This document shows, one piece after another, positions 27,376 through 40,000 of a stretch of 64,000 nucleotides of DNA. The stretch is from the NCBI GenBank assembly GCA_030159075.1, contig BROG01000030.1, positions 677,501 to 741,500 on the forward strand, written 5' to 3'. Each line of letters opens with the position of its first letter. Positions within the stretch are counted from its first letter, which is position 1. Under the pieces are notes generated by a model, which saw nothing but the letters and a program-made list of their open reading frames with translations, did no database searches and had not been told where the DNA came from. Both the position numbers and the translations under genes were made by a program. The stretch is from Atrina japonica. Taxonomy: Eukaryota > Mollusca > Bivalvia > Pterioida > Pinnidae.

Positions 27376-27541
27376 TAGAGTAAACCTGTCTTGAGTGACC
27401 ACTGTCATAGAAGACCACCTGTCTTGTAAGAGAGACCACATTCTGAAAACAAATTGGTTAAATAATCTTCTAAATAAAACTTCTTTTACAAGACCACATC
27501 TTAGTGACAGATTGGGAGTTCTCTCAAGACAGGTTCCTTTA
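27376..27541. mobile_element. MITE of the TACAGTGGAACC family
   Basis: Starts gagtaaacctgtcttgag and ends tctcaagacaggttccttta, with the internal phrase attggttaaataatctt shared with other copies. Confidence 0.75.
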
Positions 27542-27779
27542 GTTTTCACTTTTAATTGTCTTAAAACATTTGCCATGGTAAATACTGAGGTGTGTATTAA
27601 TTTAAAACTTTTTTGTAATGTTCTGACTTTAACTGTCAGTCAGTTAATTTCTTTTTTTTAGATGTCACAACTAAAATATCCTTGAAAAGCAACGGATTCT
27701 CCTTCACATGACATAATCCAGTTCATCTGTGCCTCTAGGGATAAGTCAATGAAGGAGGAGGAGAATATATATCAACGTA

Positions 27780-28238
27780 TACAGTAGAACTTCGATGAGT
27801 CTAAGTTCACGGGACCCCCTAGAAAAATTCGAAACATCGGGATGTCGACTCATAAATGGTAACTTACAACCACACTTTTATAGTTTCACAGGTTCTATAA
27901 GGTATATATGACTGCTTCAAAACCATTTAAGACATAAACGGTCATTATCATTAATAATTTGTGCTAAAATTATCTTGAAATTAAAACATTGAGTGTTTTT
28001 GTGAAGGAAAAGAATTATCATGGGGCGATTTCGCACAGGTAAATTTTGAATTATATGTAGGAATTTTAGTTGTTTTTATAGAATTGGGCCCAAAAATTTA
28101 TTCGAAACATCGAGAAATTGGACTCATAAAAGTTCGAATTATAAAATGTTTATCAGTAGTGTTAAATAACAAAATTATTCAGGACTTTGTGAACAGTTCC
28201 CATCATTGAGAAATTTGACTCATCGAAGTACTACTGTA
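27780..28238. mobile_element. Tc1/mariner-like non-autonomous element with 21-bp ends
   Basis: TACAGTAGAACTTCGATGAG at the left pairs with the right end (28,218-28,238) at 20 of 21 positions. Both ends are bounded by TA, the usual Tc1/mariner target. Internally the words tcgaaacatcg and gactcataaa recur. No transposase frame is present in the 459 bp, so it is non-autonomous. Confidence 0.85.
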
Positions 28239-29160
28239 CATCCTTTGCCCAGTGTATCTATACTTATCTAGATCTTGTCATGTAATTAATTAAATAGATT
28301 ACAAGTATTTATATATGACAATATACATGTTTCTATGACAACACACATGATTGCATTTCGCCAAAACTTTCACTAAGATAGTTATATGTATATAAACACA
28401 AAATCTTCTACTGTATGACTTTATAATGTCACAAACTGAGGACAAATATTTGCTGATAGCTGAGGTATAAACTCAGTACAAACAGGGTCATTACAGTATG
28501 GTGTAACTATCACAAATGAAAATGTCAAACTTTACGATTGATTTTACTGATGTTTTGACATTTCTGTTACAAAATTTGCTGCATTTTTTTGCACAATTAA
28601 ATCAAATCTGCTGAAAAACCAATTATCTTTTTTTTCTTACGTATTTTTAATTTACAATAAATTTAATTTTATCTTTTCAATTTTGAATTCTTGAGCTTAA
28701 AATATAATAGGAATACATAAAATTCCAGTACAATTACTTCGTTCTATTGCGTCACATACAATAAAAATTGTGTAATTGATATTGTGTCTACTTTATAAAA
28801 TGACATGAATCATAATCAACAATGATACCGGATTTTAATCACCAAGATTTGATTGTGATGGAAACAAACAATGACTATATACCGTAATTAAAAACATATC
28901 ACATTTTCAAATATATCTACATAACGGTAGGAATTTATTTATCTATTACACAGTTGGAAATATAGAGCTTAAGTCATAAAGAAGAAAAAACCTTGGGACC
29001 TTAATGACAACTCAGAAATCAGGACAATTCTATTCAAAGAAAATGAGCAAATGGTATCTCAAAATCTGAATACACACGGATTGCCTGCCAAGCTGACCCA
29101 ATGATTTGGTATAAAGTTTATATATGTTAATGACTGAAGATAAAATGAGACACTGAAATA
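28239..29160. other. intron, nothing recognised
   Basis: AT-rich, with no supported feature. Confidence 0.5.
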
Positions 29161-31098
29161 ATAACATTGACAATACAAGACGTTGTCACTGTCCAAACTG
29201 AAAATACAAGATGTTGACACTGTCTAAACTGTAAATACAAGATGTTGACATTGACTAAACTGAAAGTACAAGATGTTGACACTGTCTAAACTGAAAATAC
29301 AAGATGTTGATATTGACTAAACTGAAAATAGAAGTACTGACACTGACTAAACTGATAATACAAGATGTTGACATTGACTAATCTGATAATACAAGATGTT
29401 GACACTGTCTATCCTAATAATACAAGATGTTGACACTGTCTAAACTGATAATACAAGATACTGACACTGTCTTAATTGATAATACAAGATGTTGACACTG
29501 TCTACCCTGATAATACAAGATGTTGACACTGTCTAAACTGATAATACAAGATGTTGACACTGTCTAAACCGATAATACAAGATGTTGACACCGTCTACCC
29601 TGATAATACAAGATGTTGACACTGTCTAAAGTGATAATACAAGATGTTGACACTGTCTAAAGTGATAATACAAGATGTTGACACTGTCTAAACTGATAAT
29701 ACAAGATGTTGACACTGTCTAAACTGATAATACAAGATGTTGACACTGACTAAACTGATAATACAAGATGTTGACACTGTCTTTCCTGATAATACAAGAT
29801 GTTGACACTGTCTAAACTGATAATACAAGATGTTGACACTGTCTAAACTGATAGTACAAGATGTTGACACTGTCTAAACTGATAATACAAGATGTTGACA
29901 CTGTCTAAACTGATAATACAAGATGTTGACACTGTCTAAACTGATAATACAAGATGTTGACACTGACTAAACTGATAATACAAGATGTTGACACTGTCTT
30001 TCCTGATAATACAAGATGTTGACACTGTCTAAACTGATAATACAAGATGTTGACATTGTCTAAACTGATAGTACAAGATACTGACACTGTCTTAATTGAT
30101 AATACAAGATGTTGACACTGTATGACCTGATAATATATGATGTTGACACTGTGTAAACTGATAATACATGATGTTGATACTGTCTAAACTGTAAATACAA
30201 GATGTTGATATTGACTAAACTGATAATACAAGATGTTGACACTGTCTATCCTGATAATACAGGATGTTGGCATTGACTAAACTGAAAATACAAGATGACA
30301 CTGTCAAACCTGATAATACATGATGTTGGCACTGTTTAAACTGATAATACAAGATACTGACATTGTCTTAATTGATAATACAAGATGTTGACATTGACTG
30401 ACTAACTGATAATACAAGATACTGACACTATTTAAACCAATAATACAAGATGTTGACACTGTCTAAACTGAAAATAGAAGATGTTGATACTGTCTAAACT
30501 GATAATACAAGATGTTGACACTGTCTAAACTGTAAATACAAGATGTTTACATTGTCTAAACTGATAATACAAGATGTTGATATTGACTAAACTGATAATA
30601 CAAGATGTTGATATTGACTAAACTGATAATACAAGATGTTGACACTGTCTAAACTGATAATACAAGATGTTGACACTGTCTAAACTGATAATACAAGATG
30701 TTGACACTGACTAAACTGATAATACAAGATGTTGACACTGTCTATCCTGATAATACAAGATGTTGACACTGACTAAACTGATAATACAAGATGTTGACAC
30801 TGTCTAAACTGATAATACAAGATGTTGACATTGTCTAAACTGAAAATAGAAGATGTTGACACTGTCTAAACTGATAATACAAGATGTTGACATTGACTAA
30901 ACTGATAATACAAGATGTTGACACTATCTAAACTGATAATACAAGATGTTGACACTGTCTAAACTGAAAATACAAGATGTTGACACTGTCTAAACTGATA
31001 ATACAAGATGTTGACACTGTCTAAACTGATAATACAAGATGTTGACACTGTCTAAACTGATAATACAAGATGTTGACATTGACTTAACGGATAATAGA
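29161..31098. repeat. 31-bp minisatellite, about 62 units
   Basis: Consensus gataatacaagatgttgaca followed by ctgtctaaact. Variants ctgtctaccct, ctgtctttcct and ttgactaaact are interspersed. A block of seven units (217 bp) beginning near 29,688 is repeated almost exactly from 29,905, showing segmental amplification. Units at both ends are more diverged. Minus-strand open frames of 60 codons inside it are repeat artefacts. Confidence 0.97.
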
Positions 31099-32631
31099 TC
31101 TTCATGACATTGGTTACACTAACTTATATTTTTCACAGGGACAATATATGACACTGACAAGGGTTATTTGGCTGGATAATGACATTTTCATAGTAAGATG
31201 AACTAAATGATTTAGGTTTTAAGGTCATATTCTAATGCTTTAACATATTCAAGAGCAATATATGTTATGACATAGTTCCGATAGTTGAATTCCATGTTAA
31301 CATAAATCCTACTTAAAATTCCTTACTAAATTGGGTGTCAACAATTTTTGCAACTCACACGCTAATTCTGATCAACAGCTGTATTTCCTTGTTAATTTTC
31401 TATGCAAAGACACGCATGTGTGGAATCGTACAAACAGCACAAAGAATATCATTGTTGCATTTTTTATTCCGAAAATCTAATGTTAATTACCTTGATGTTT
31501 ATAATTTCTCATGAATGAAGTGTGATGGTCTGACAGATTAACAAGGAAGAATGAGACAAGATATCTGAACTCTTAGATTTGGGTGTACTTAAATTGTCGT
31601 ATGTAAAAATGATATCATAACTAGCACCAATACAGCACGTACAAAAATTTAAATTTAGCATGTAGTACAGTTTACTTCTATGCATACCAACAACTATTTA
31701 TGCCTACCAGCAAACGTTTTACGACACTTGCCAAAATATCAAAAGATTATAACGACCTACATTGTAAATTTGTGAGATCGCTGTTGAAAGGCTTTTAACA
31801 GACACGTGATGTTAGCTAAAATCAGTTCTTCGTAAACAAGCACAGGTCAAAATATGATAATCTTGTTTTTTTTTTTTGTTGTTTTTTTTTTGACACAGTA
31901 TCACCTAGACATCGTGATAAACGTCAAATATATACCTATAGGTGTGTGTATGGATACTAACGTTACAGGACATTAGCCTTGTAATTATATACAAGGTCGT
32001 CAAGGTGCACAGACCCAATTACCACAAATCTCCCATGATAATGAAGGTGTTTTACGTATTTTCGACTTCTCTTTTATGGATTAAAATGTTTTGTGAACAA
32101 TACGTACATGACCTGAAGTTGAGAAAAGGTCATCAAGGGCTTACTACACAGAAATGCATTGATCTGTGTAAAATTTACGCAATTCATTAGCGGGAACCAA
32201 TGGAGCACTCGGAGATTATCAAAAACAGGATATTCTCATTAAAACTACAAAAATAGAATTTATCATCAAAGCTCTCCCTTTGGAGAAAGGATGTCCTTGT
32301 ATAACTTTAAAAGAAAACTGCTAATATGATTAACTTTCTTTTTCTCCTGGTTAAATAGATTATTTGTTTCAAAATAATAAGATAAGACAAAACAAGAGAA
32401 CAGTGAGGGATTTGGGAAACGAGTGGTTGTGATGCATCACCAGAGGTCTGTCTGTGGTTGACTATAGTAAACAAGCAAGAAATTACCCAAACAAATACCA
32501 ACATTATATATCTAATTATCATTATACCCAATAAAGCAACATACATGTACTGTTTGTACAACTATACACTTGTCACAGAAAAATTATGATGCTAGATGTA
32601 CCCATAAAGTTCTCTGACTTGAAGGAATTGG
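31099..32631. other. intron, nothing recognised
   Basis: AT-rich sequence. The first 90 bp after the array contain faint remnants of it (gacactgacaagg). No exon supported. Confidence 0.5.
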
Positions 32632-32722
32632 GAAACTCACTCATCCCTAAAAACACATTTAGAATGGACAAAGACAGTGATTTACAGAAGTGTCCATTGT
32701 TTTTCAGGGGTAGATGAGGTAA
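32632..32722. mobile_element. 91-bp TTAA-type MITE, diverged copy
   Basis: Contains actcactcatccctaaaaac at the left and tttttcaggggtagatgagg at the right. The length matches the intact copies at 45,299 and 54,859, but the terminal TTAA motifs have mutated (gaaa and gtaa). Confidence 0.75.
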
Positions 32723-33475
32723 AATGTATCACCAAGTATCTAGTTTTGTATTGAATTGTCATAAAAAAAATCATAGATACAGAACTATATGTTTTGGTCA
32801 ACAAAGTATGTGTATACAAACTTATCACAGATAAAAGGAACTATATTTCAACTGTTGGAATACGTCATTAAACATTTAAGCCATTCAAGTTTTTTTTATC
32901 TGTATACAAAATGGGTGTTGGGAAAATAAGATCCTTGTTATTTTAGTTCCTGTATCAATATTATAAACTGTTATATATTTTGTTTGTGCACACACTTGTT
33001 GAATATAAAAGGAACAGTATTTAAACAGCAACGAGTTCACTACCCTTAACTTTTTAACTGTATACAAAGTGGGTGTGGGAAGATCGAGATCCCTGTCCCT
33101 TTGGTTAAAGTATTGTAAATATTTTACTCCGATCTACATTTTGTTTGTAGAAAAACTGTCACAGATTATATGTAATATCCTGGTTTATATTCTGTATGCT
33201 ATCTATGACCAATCTACCATGTTGGTGTCAGATAATAGTAAATTTGCTTTACAAAGATTAAATGTGAACTTTCATGGAATTCCGTAAAATTGTACATGAA
33301 GGTCCGTCTTGTTTCTGTAGATCAATTTGTACACAGAGTAATTGTCAGTAGAGAGCATAAAACGTGCCATTGTCAATAAGTGTATCCTCGTACACTGTAA
33401 CTTCTGTACTTATATCTTGTACTCAAACTAGGTGTTAACAAGCATGTCCAAGTAAAATATATTTCTTCCTCTTAT
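32723..33475. other. intron, nothing firm
   Basis: Segments such as tactcaaactaggtgttaac (33,420) reappear diverged near 34,662, suggesting an old long-period duplication. Otherwise nothing was recognised. Confidence 0.45.
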
Positions 33476-33497
33476 AGATGTACCCTCTAACTAGAGC

Positions 33498-33755
33498 AGA
33501 GCCAGCCTGGCTCAGTCGACTCTTGAGTTCGAGTCCAGCAGACGGCAGGTTGGTTTCCTGTCCTTCAAATGAGACAGTAAAACTTTAGGTCCCGTGTCAC
33601 AGTAGGTGTCGGCACGTTTAAGAACCCTCACTACTCAATGGCCATAAGTACTGAGCATAGGCCAAAAAATGTAACACTTCACCGGCATTTGGTGAAGTCT
33701 CCATATGAGTTAAATATTCTTGAGTGAGATGTTAAACAACAATAAACAAACTAAC
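33498..33755 (+). mobile_element. tRNA-derived SINE, copy 2, head deleted
   Basis: It carries the same body as the copy at 10,047 and ends gttaaacaacaataaac. The A box at 33,510 is perfect (TGGCTCAGTCG) and the B box at 33,528 is 10 of 11 (AGTTCGAGTCC), but only 7 bases separate them. About 33 bases of the tRNA-like head are missing. The flank upstream (agatgtaccctctaacta) matches a unit of the 65-bp array downstream. Confidence 0.85.
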
Positions 33756-33767
33756 ATTATAAACCTT

Positions 33768-34356
33768 TACAGTATGTATACTGTCTACCCCTAGTAGATG
33801 TACCCTCTAACTAAAGCAAACTGCATGCCTTTTACAGTACGTATACTGTCTACCCCTAGAAGACATACCCGCTAACAAGCACAAACTAAATGCCTTATAC
33901 AGTACGTATACTGTCTACCCCTAGAAGACGTACCCACTAACAAGCGCAAACTAAATGCCTTTTACAGTACGTATACTGTCTACCCCTAGAAGACATACCC
34001 GCTAACAAGCACAAACTAAATGCCTTTTACAGTACGTATACTGTCTACCCCTAGAAGACGTACCCGCTAACAAGCACAAACTAAATGCCTTTTACAGTAC
34101 GTATACTGTCTACCCCTAGAAGACGTACCCACTAACAAGCGCAAACTAAATGCCTTTTACAGTACGTATACTGTCTACCCCTAGAAGATGTACCCGCTAA
34201 CAAGCGCAAACTCAATGCCTTTTACAGTACGTATACTGTCTACCCCTGGTAGATGTACCCGCTAACAAGCGCAAACTGCATGCCTTTTACAGTACGTATA
34301 CTGTCTACCCCTGGTAGATGTACCCGCTAACAAGCGCAATCTGCATGCCTTTCTAA
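33768..34356. repeat. 65-bp minisatellite, nine units
   Basis: Exact 65-bp spacing of gtatactgtctacccct (33,781 to 34,301). Units alternate acatac/acgtac and gcac/gcgc states, both CpG transitions. Part of a unit (agatgtaccctctaacta) also lies at 33,476, left of the SINE, so the SINE sits inside or at the edge of the original array. Confidence 0.97.
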
Positions 34357-36740
34357 CTAGAACAGAGTGCATGACTAATAAAGAAAGCATATCCTCTCTA
34401 CTCTTAAGTGGATGCACCCTTTAAGAAATGAATTCTGCCCAACTTTTACACTAAGTATACCTTGTCTCTGTAATGTTGGAACCATTTAACATGTATATAT
34501 CTGTTTGTACCGAAACTTTTCTGATCTTACAGAAGATGTACCTTTTACCTCTGAAATTGTTTTTAATTTGTTTCTTTCATTTTGTGTACTGAAATGAGGT
34601 GACATGGAAAGACCATCTTGTCTTTATAGTAACTCTGTCCTATGAATCCTAAATATATGTCTATACTCAAACTAGGTGTGAACTTCTAGTAGATGTACAC
34701 TTTAACTTCTGCCTAAAATGTGCAGTCTTTTATCTGATATCATTTTATGTTTCCAAACAAATTCATTTCAGAATAATGTTCATTGGGGCTATAATATTTC
34801 TATTGTTATCATGTTTGTGTGTCTAAATAGGTTTGAACGAAACTTCGGCTGATAAATATACTGAGATAAGCATGTTTGTTTTTTATTATTTATTTTGGTT
34901 TTACATGTTACCGGGACTTTTCCACTCTAACACTTCCAGCTTCCACTTTTGCTTTCATTTTAAAATCACCCTCTCATTTAATGGAGATAAAGCTGTGATT
35001 TATTTTTTCAAAATTAATTTGTTCTTTTTTACTACTTAAATTGCTATACAATCTCAAAAAAGAGATATACACTGGCTATATATATAAATTCTAAAATCCC
35101 AATATATTTTGTGAAAATTGCCTGAGAAACCCAGGTTTGGCACTTTACTTGCAGCTGATTAACCTAACTATTTCTATATAAATACCGTACTGGACCTGAC
35201 TTTATGTTTTACAAAATATATAGGAATGTAAGATTTTTATGCCCGTGTATAGCTCTTATTTGTCATTGTACATCAAGTACAAGTAGTAAAAGTAGAAAAA
35301 AAATGGAAATATCTTTTTTTAGTAAACACAGTTAATGCTCCTTTAAGGACAAAAATGGTGAAAAATTGAGTGAGATTAAAAATTTCCCTTTACATTGTAT
35401 TTGGCATTTTTTCTGACTATTAATCAATATAAAGATATCGAAATAGATAAAGGATATGTCAATCATATATCTTGAACCTTCAATTTTTAGAGTATAAAAA
35501 GTTGCAGGAAAGAGGAGGTTTTCCACTATCTAAAAGCATTTCATGAAATATTAAAATATTTTTCTTTCCGTAAACTTGAATTTTACGATTGCATGACCTT
35601 CACCCATTCATCTAAGCATTTTATTTCATGAAGTATTAAAACACTTATTCTTTCCGTAAATTACTTGAATTATACAATTAGATGACCTTGATCACACAAT
35701 TAGTTGGCAAAGTTCAATGTCCCATCAGAATGTTTATATTTTGCGTAAAGCATTGTTTCTGTTTTCCATTTAATCACATGTTTCTATTTTCCTATGTTTC
35801 TGAAACTAATTAGCTTCCTCCCCATTAAGTAATGAAAATTTAACATCAGTATTGGTATTATTGTACAGAATGGCAAAATGAAATCGTCCAAAAGAGTTCA
35901 AGGATATATGGATCACTCTAAAGTGCTTAATTGTTTCCTGACAATAAAAAATGAATCCACAAGGATAGGGGGAAAAAAGTAATTAGGAACTGTAATCATC
36001 TCTGTTTGTTGACCTCAGTTTGAACTCAAAATAAAAATTGAACAAACAAACCTTGAGAAAAAAATCAATCAATAAAAATTTTATCATCCATTCACTGATT
36101 TGAATTGCTCTTTTGAAATGGAAGGCAGTTGATACATTTCTCAGTCTTAATTACAGGCATTGACGGATAAATAGATGGATAAATGTCCACATTTGTTAGT
36201 TTTATGTATGTGTTATAATGAAAAAAAACCCTGATTATTTGCAGATTTAATTCCTAGTTACCAGTCTTAAGTAAGTATCAAATAACAGGGAAAACATGCA
36301 ATTTCACTTGTTTACATCATCAAGTTATCATTTGAAATTTATGGGAAACATAAAACATACAATAACTATCTTAGAGGTGTGAATCAAATACTGTAAATGT
36401 GTACGTGTGGGGGGTAATTATCACTAGATATGTGATGAAGAGTTTTTGTCTCAGTACAAGGCCCACAGTTGTGCTAAGAATTATTATAGTCAGTGAAGAA
36501 ACTCCAAAGGATATGGTTTGAATAAGAAAGGTGCATAATTAACAACAGAAACATCCAGGTTTACTGTAAGGGACTTTGCATTTGTCCTTGGTCAAGGGAC
36601 TACAGTTATAAATTGGTTGTCCAAAACTATCTTCTTGTCCATTTTTCTCTTGGGGAAATCTTTTGGAATATTTACAGATCAAATTTATATTAACATCTAT
36701 AAATGCATTTCTTATTAGCTACCAATAAAACTTTATTAAC
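34357..36740. repeat. intron with decayed array remnants and a dispersed repeat
   Basis: Words of the 65-bp unit (agaagatgtacc, agtagatgtacac, ctaactagaaca) recur singly up to 34,700. About 35,085-35,268 matches 17,957-18,152. A doublet (catttcatgaaatattaaaa) occurs near 35,538 and 35,620. No exon supported. Confidence 0.6.
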
Positions 36741-36851
36741 TACAGTGAAACATGTTTGAATGATAACCCTTTCTGGTCTTACAAGACAGGTGGTGTCTCA
36801 AAAGAGATTTTATTCAAAGGATAATTGGACCAAGTGGCTTTGAGAATGTGA
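36741..36851. mobile_element. left part of a TACAGTGGAACC-family MITE
   Basis: Starts tacagtgaaacatgtttgaa and contains aattggaccaagtggctttg, which fits the family read in reverse. Its right end seems to be at 41,292-41,344, separated by an array and the skewed island. Confidence 0.7.
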
Positions 36852-37098
36852 TCTCCCAAGACAGGTGGTCTTTTATGACAGTGGTCTCCCAAGACAGGTG
36901 GTCTTTTATGACAGTGGTTTCCCAAGACAGGTAGTCTTTTATGACAGTGGTCTCCCAAGACAGGTTATTTTTATGATATTTGTATTTTATAACAGTGGTC
37001 TCTCAAGACAGGTAGTCTTTTATGACAGTGGTCTCCCAAGACAGGTGGTCTTTTATGACAGTGGTTCCCAAGACAGGTGATCTTTTATGACAGTGGTC
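36852..37098. repeat. 33-bp minisatellite inside a MITE
   Basis: About seven units of tctcccaagacaggtggtct followed by tttatgacagtgg. Each unit contains agac ... gtct, able to form a small hairpin. The array breaks off at 37,098 and one more unit appears at 41,292. Confidence 0.93.
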
Positions 37099-40000
37099 AC
37101 AACGACATACCAAGACACGCATAACAACTCATTAATACAGAATCAGAAAAGACAAAGAACTACAGAGCTATAATCCATCGACAACTCCACCACAAACATA
37201 AAAAGCGATACTACATGTACCAAAAAATGCATCGAAACATTAAACAAGAAAAAACACAACAACACGAGTACCAGTGAAAAATACTAAAATAAACAGATTG
37301 CAAAAAGAAAACAAAGCAATGCAGCACACAACAAACACCCGAACCACAGATTCCAGTAAGGAATCACAAGATATCAACAACCATCGAGCAGGCAAACATC
37401 ATTAAGATGAACACAATAGAGGCCCCTACGCATCAACAACGAGACAAAAAGCAATTACCACACACCACAATAAAACACACACGAAAACGCTGCACCCATT
37501 ACGCTTCACGTACGAGGATTAAATACATAACAGGCCAAACTGCAGACCCCCCATACACGTGACACCAGCGCATCATTACGCCAACGATCTACAAGGCCAG
37601 CAGACAAAAGCCACACAACGGCGTGAGCAGAACGAGCAATCAACCAAATAAACACTGACATACAGAACTCACCTGAGCACAATCGCCTTATCAATGCCGA
37701 GACATACCCCTCGAACCATATCATCCCACCGTCAAGGCACTGCCTACCCCCCTACTTAACCTACAACATGGAACACGCGATAGAACACCGCAGGCGCCTA
37801 GCATAGCTCATAGATATCGAACCGTCACCAGAAACCACGATCGCAGACAAGACCACAAAAGCTAAAACATCAGAATGACCAACTCAAAAAAAATATAGAA
37901 TATTACAAGCCTGATCCATCGAGAGACGACACAGTAGCATAATATCAACCCCAACTAGTAGACATCAAAGACATAGCGGAAAGCACGTAATCAAACAATA
38001 TCCAAACCAAAACCCAAAATTACCATTATAACGGAAATGACCGAGAAGGCTACTAGGAAATCAACACCAAACAGAAAAACGAATATCATACCATCCAAAC
38101 TAAATATTCACCATCCACATCACTATCGCATCTGACATCAAATTCAAAACAGCGTTCATCCGAGCACCCCATCAAACAACTCAGCTAATGTTCTGATACT
38201 CAAGCCGCCGAATAAAAACAGGACGCAACACCCCACAACTCGACCCGACGACACATGAACCAAAATAACCGGCATGCAAGAATCAGATGCCATGCGACAA
38301 ATGGCACTAACCACAATGATCGATCACTAACACAAGTAGCTGTACGAACAAATGGCAATACCCCGCCGGACACGACTAATGACAACCTACCCACAACACG
38401 AGACAAAGAAATCCAATTATAACACACCACAAAAACAAAGATACCAATCCCCCGCGAAAAGTAACCAACGCAGGACTCAATCACCCACACGCAAAAAACG
38501 GGATCACCACGCAACCGAGGTCTACCTCACTATACTCAGAAACCCTCCGCCAGAACATCCCATGAATATCCAAACCGTCCGACAAAATTGAAAGCAATCC
38601 CGAAGAAAAAAATCATAAACTAGCACTGTCCAAAAGTACCCGACCATTAAACAATAGCAGACACGGCGACAAGCAACCACAACCACACTGCAGCATACTA
38701 GACAAACGAGCCATTAACAGCTATAAACTCCATGATAGTCAAAACGTGAGTAGATCAAAACCATCGCCGCAGACACGCTGTGTAAACAACAGCACCCATG
38801 GAAACAACTCCAAAAACCAACAAACCTCCCAACATCACACACAAGAATTTTGGAATCATTACAATAGCCCACCCTCACGCAATGAATCCAACCCACACCT
38901 ACGGGGCAACCCCCCCCCCCCCCACCACCACAATCGCCCTGCACAGGAAATGCTCCCAAACCAAAACGACATAACTCTTCCAGACCAATTTCTAAGGACG
39001 AACTCAGGGCTGGAACAATCTACTTACCGCAGATAAGCATATAACCACTATGCGCGATGAGCAACATGAAACATCCTTAAATCCACTATCTCAACCCCAA
39101 GCATTCATTTAAACCGATGAAATGTCGAACACAATAAGACCCACAGGATGCCGACCCCTTAATTATAATAGTGCATAATAACTCATCCACCACCCCCAAA
39201 CTCCAAAAAAGTTGATAGATTAGTACTCCAACACGATATCCAGTACATCTGAACGCCATAAAATCGGAAATGGAACAAAAGGTGAAGCAACGACTGACCC
39301 ATAATAATAACGGAATCCAGATCTACACAAGAATAATGCGCAGCCCACTCTTTGCAAGCCCGCAAGATATTAAAAAAAAATTTATAATACTAAAGAGGGC
39401 CCACCCCATAAACAAAACACCAAAGGAGAGCCTACGCAAATCAGCTCAACCAGAACGAAATATAAATTAGAGAAATAAGACAATAATATCGGAGAAACAT
39501 ACCCAACTCCGACTACGCCAAAATCAACAGCAATCAAAATGAATAGTAATATTTTAGGAAACCATGCCCCAATAACGGAAAAAAAAAGAAAATTTTCTCA
39601 TCAACCAACCGTGCCGATCGACAAACCAAACACGCAAAATTCACGACAACCCCATAAACACAAAGCACGAGAAATATACATACAGGAAACCAGCGTAAAA
39701 TATCACATAACAACCGATCCGCACACGACCACCGGATCACGAATGAAGCAATATAAGAAGCAAGAGACCATCCCGTTAGCCCACTCGCAGAATCACCCAA
39801 ACCGGCACATACTACACGATGCACCGAATAACACCCCACACCAGCTCACCACCGCCACAGCATTATGATCCAAAACTTCACCCGACAAATAAACGGCTCA
39901 CGATCAAAGATCCAATATCCCGGCACGCGGAAAATGAGATACAACATAACGCCCCATCATCAATATAGCGACCCCTCATAACCCCAATCCCACGCCACAG

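Noticed and set aside
29161..31098. CRISPR-like regular array
   Set aside because: Units are contiguous with no unique spacers, the context is an animal intron, and the unit variants are point changes.
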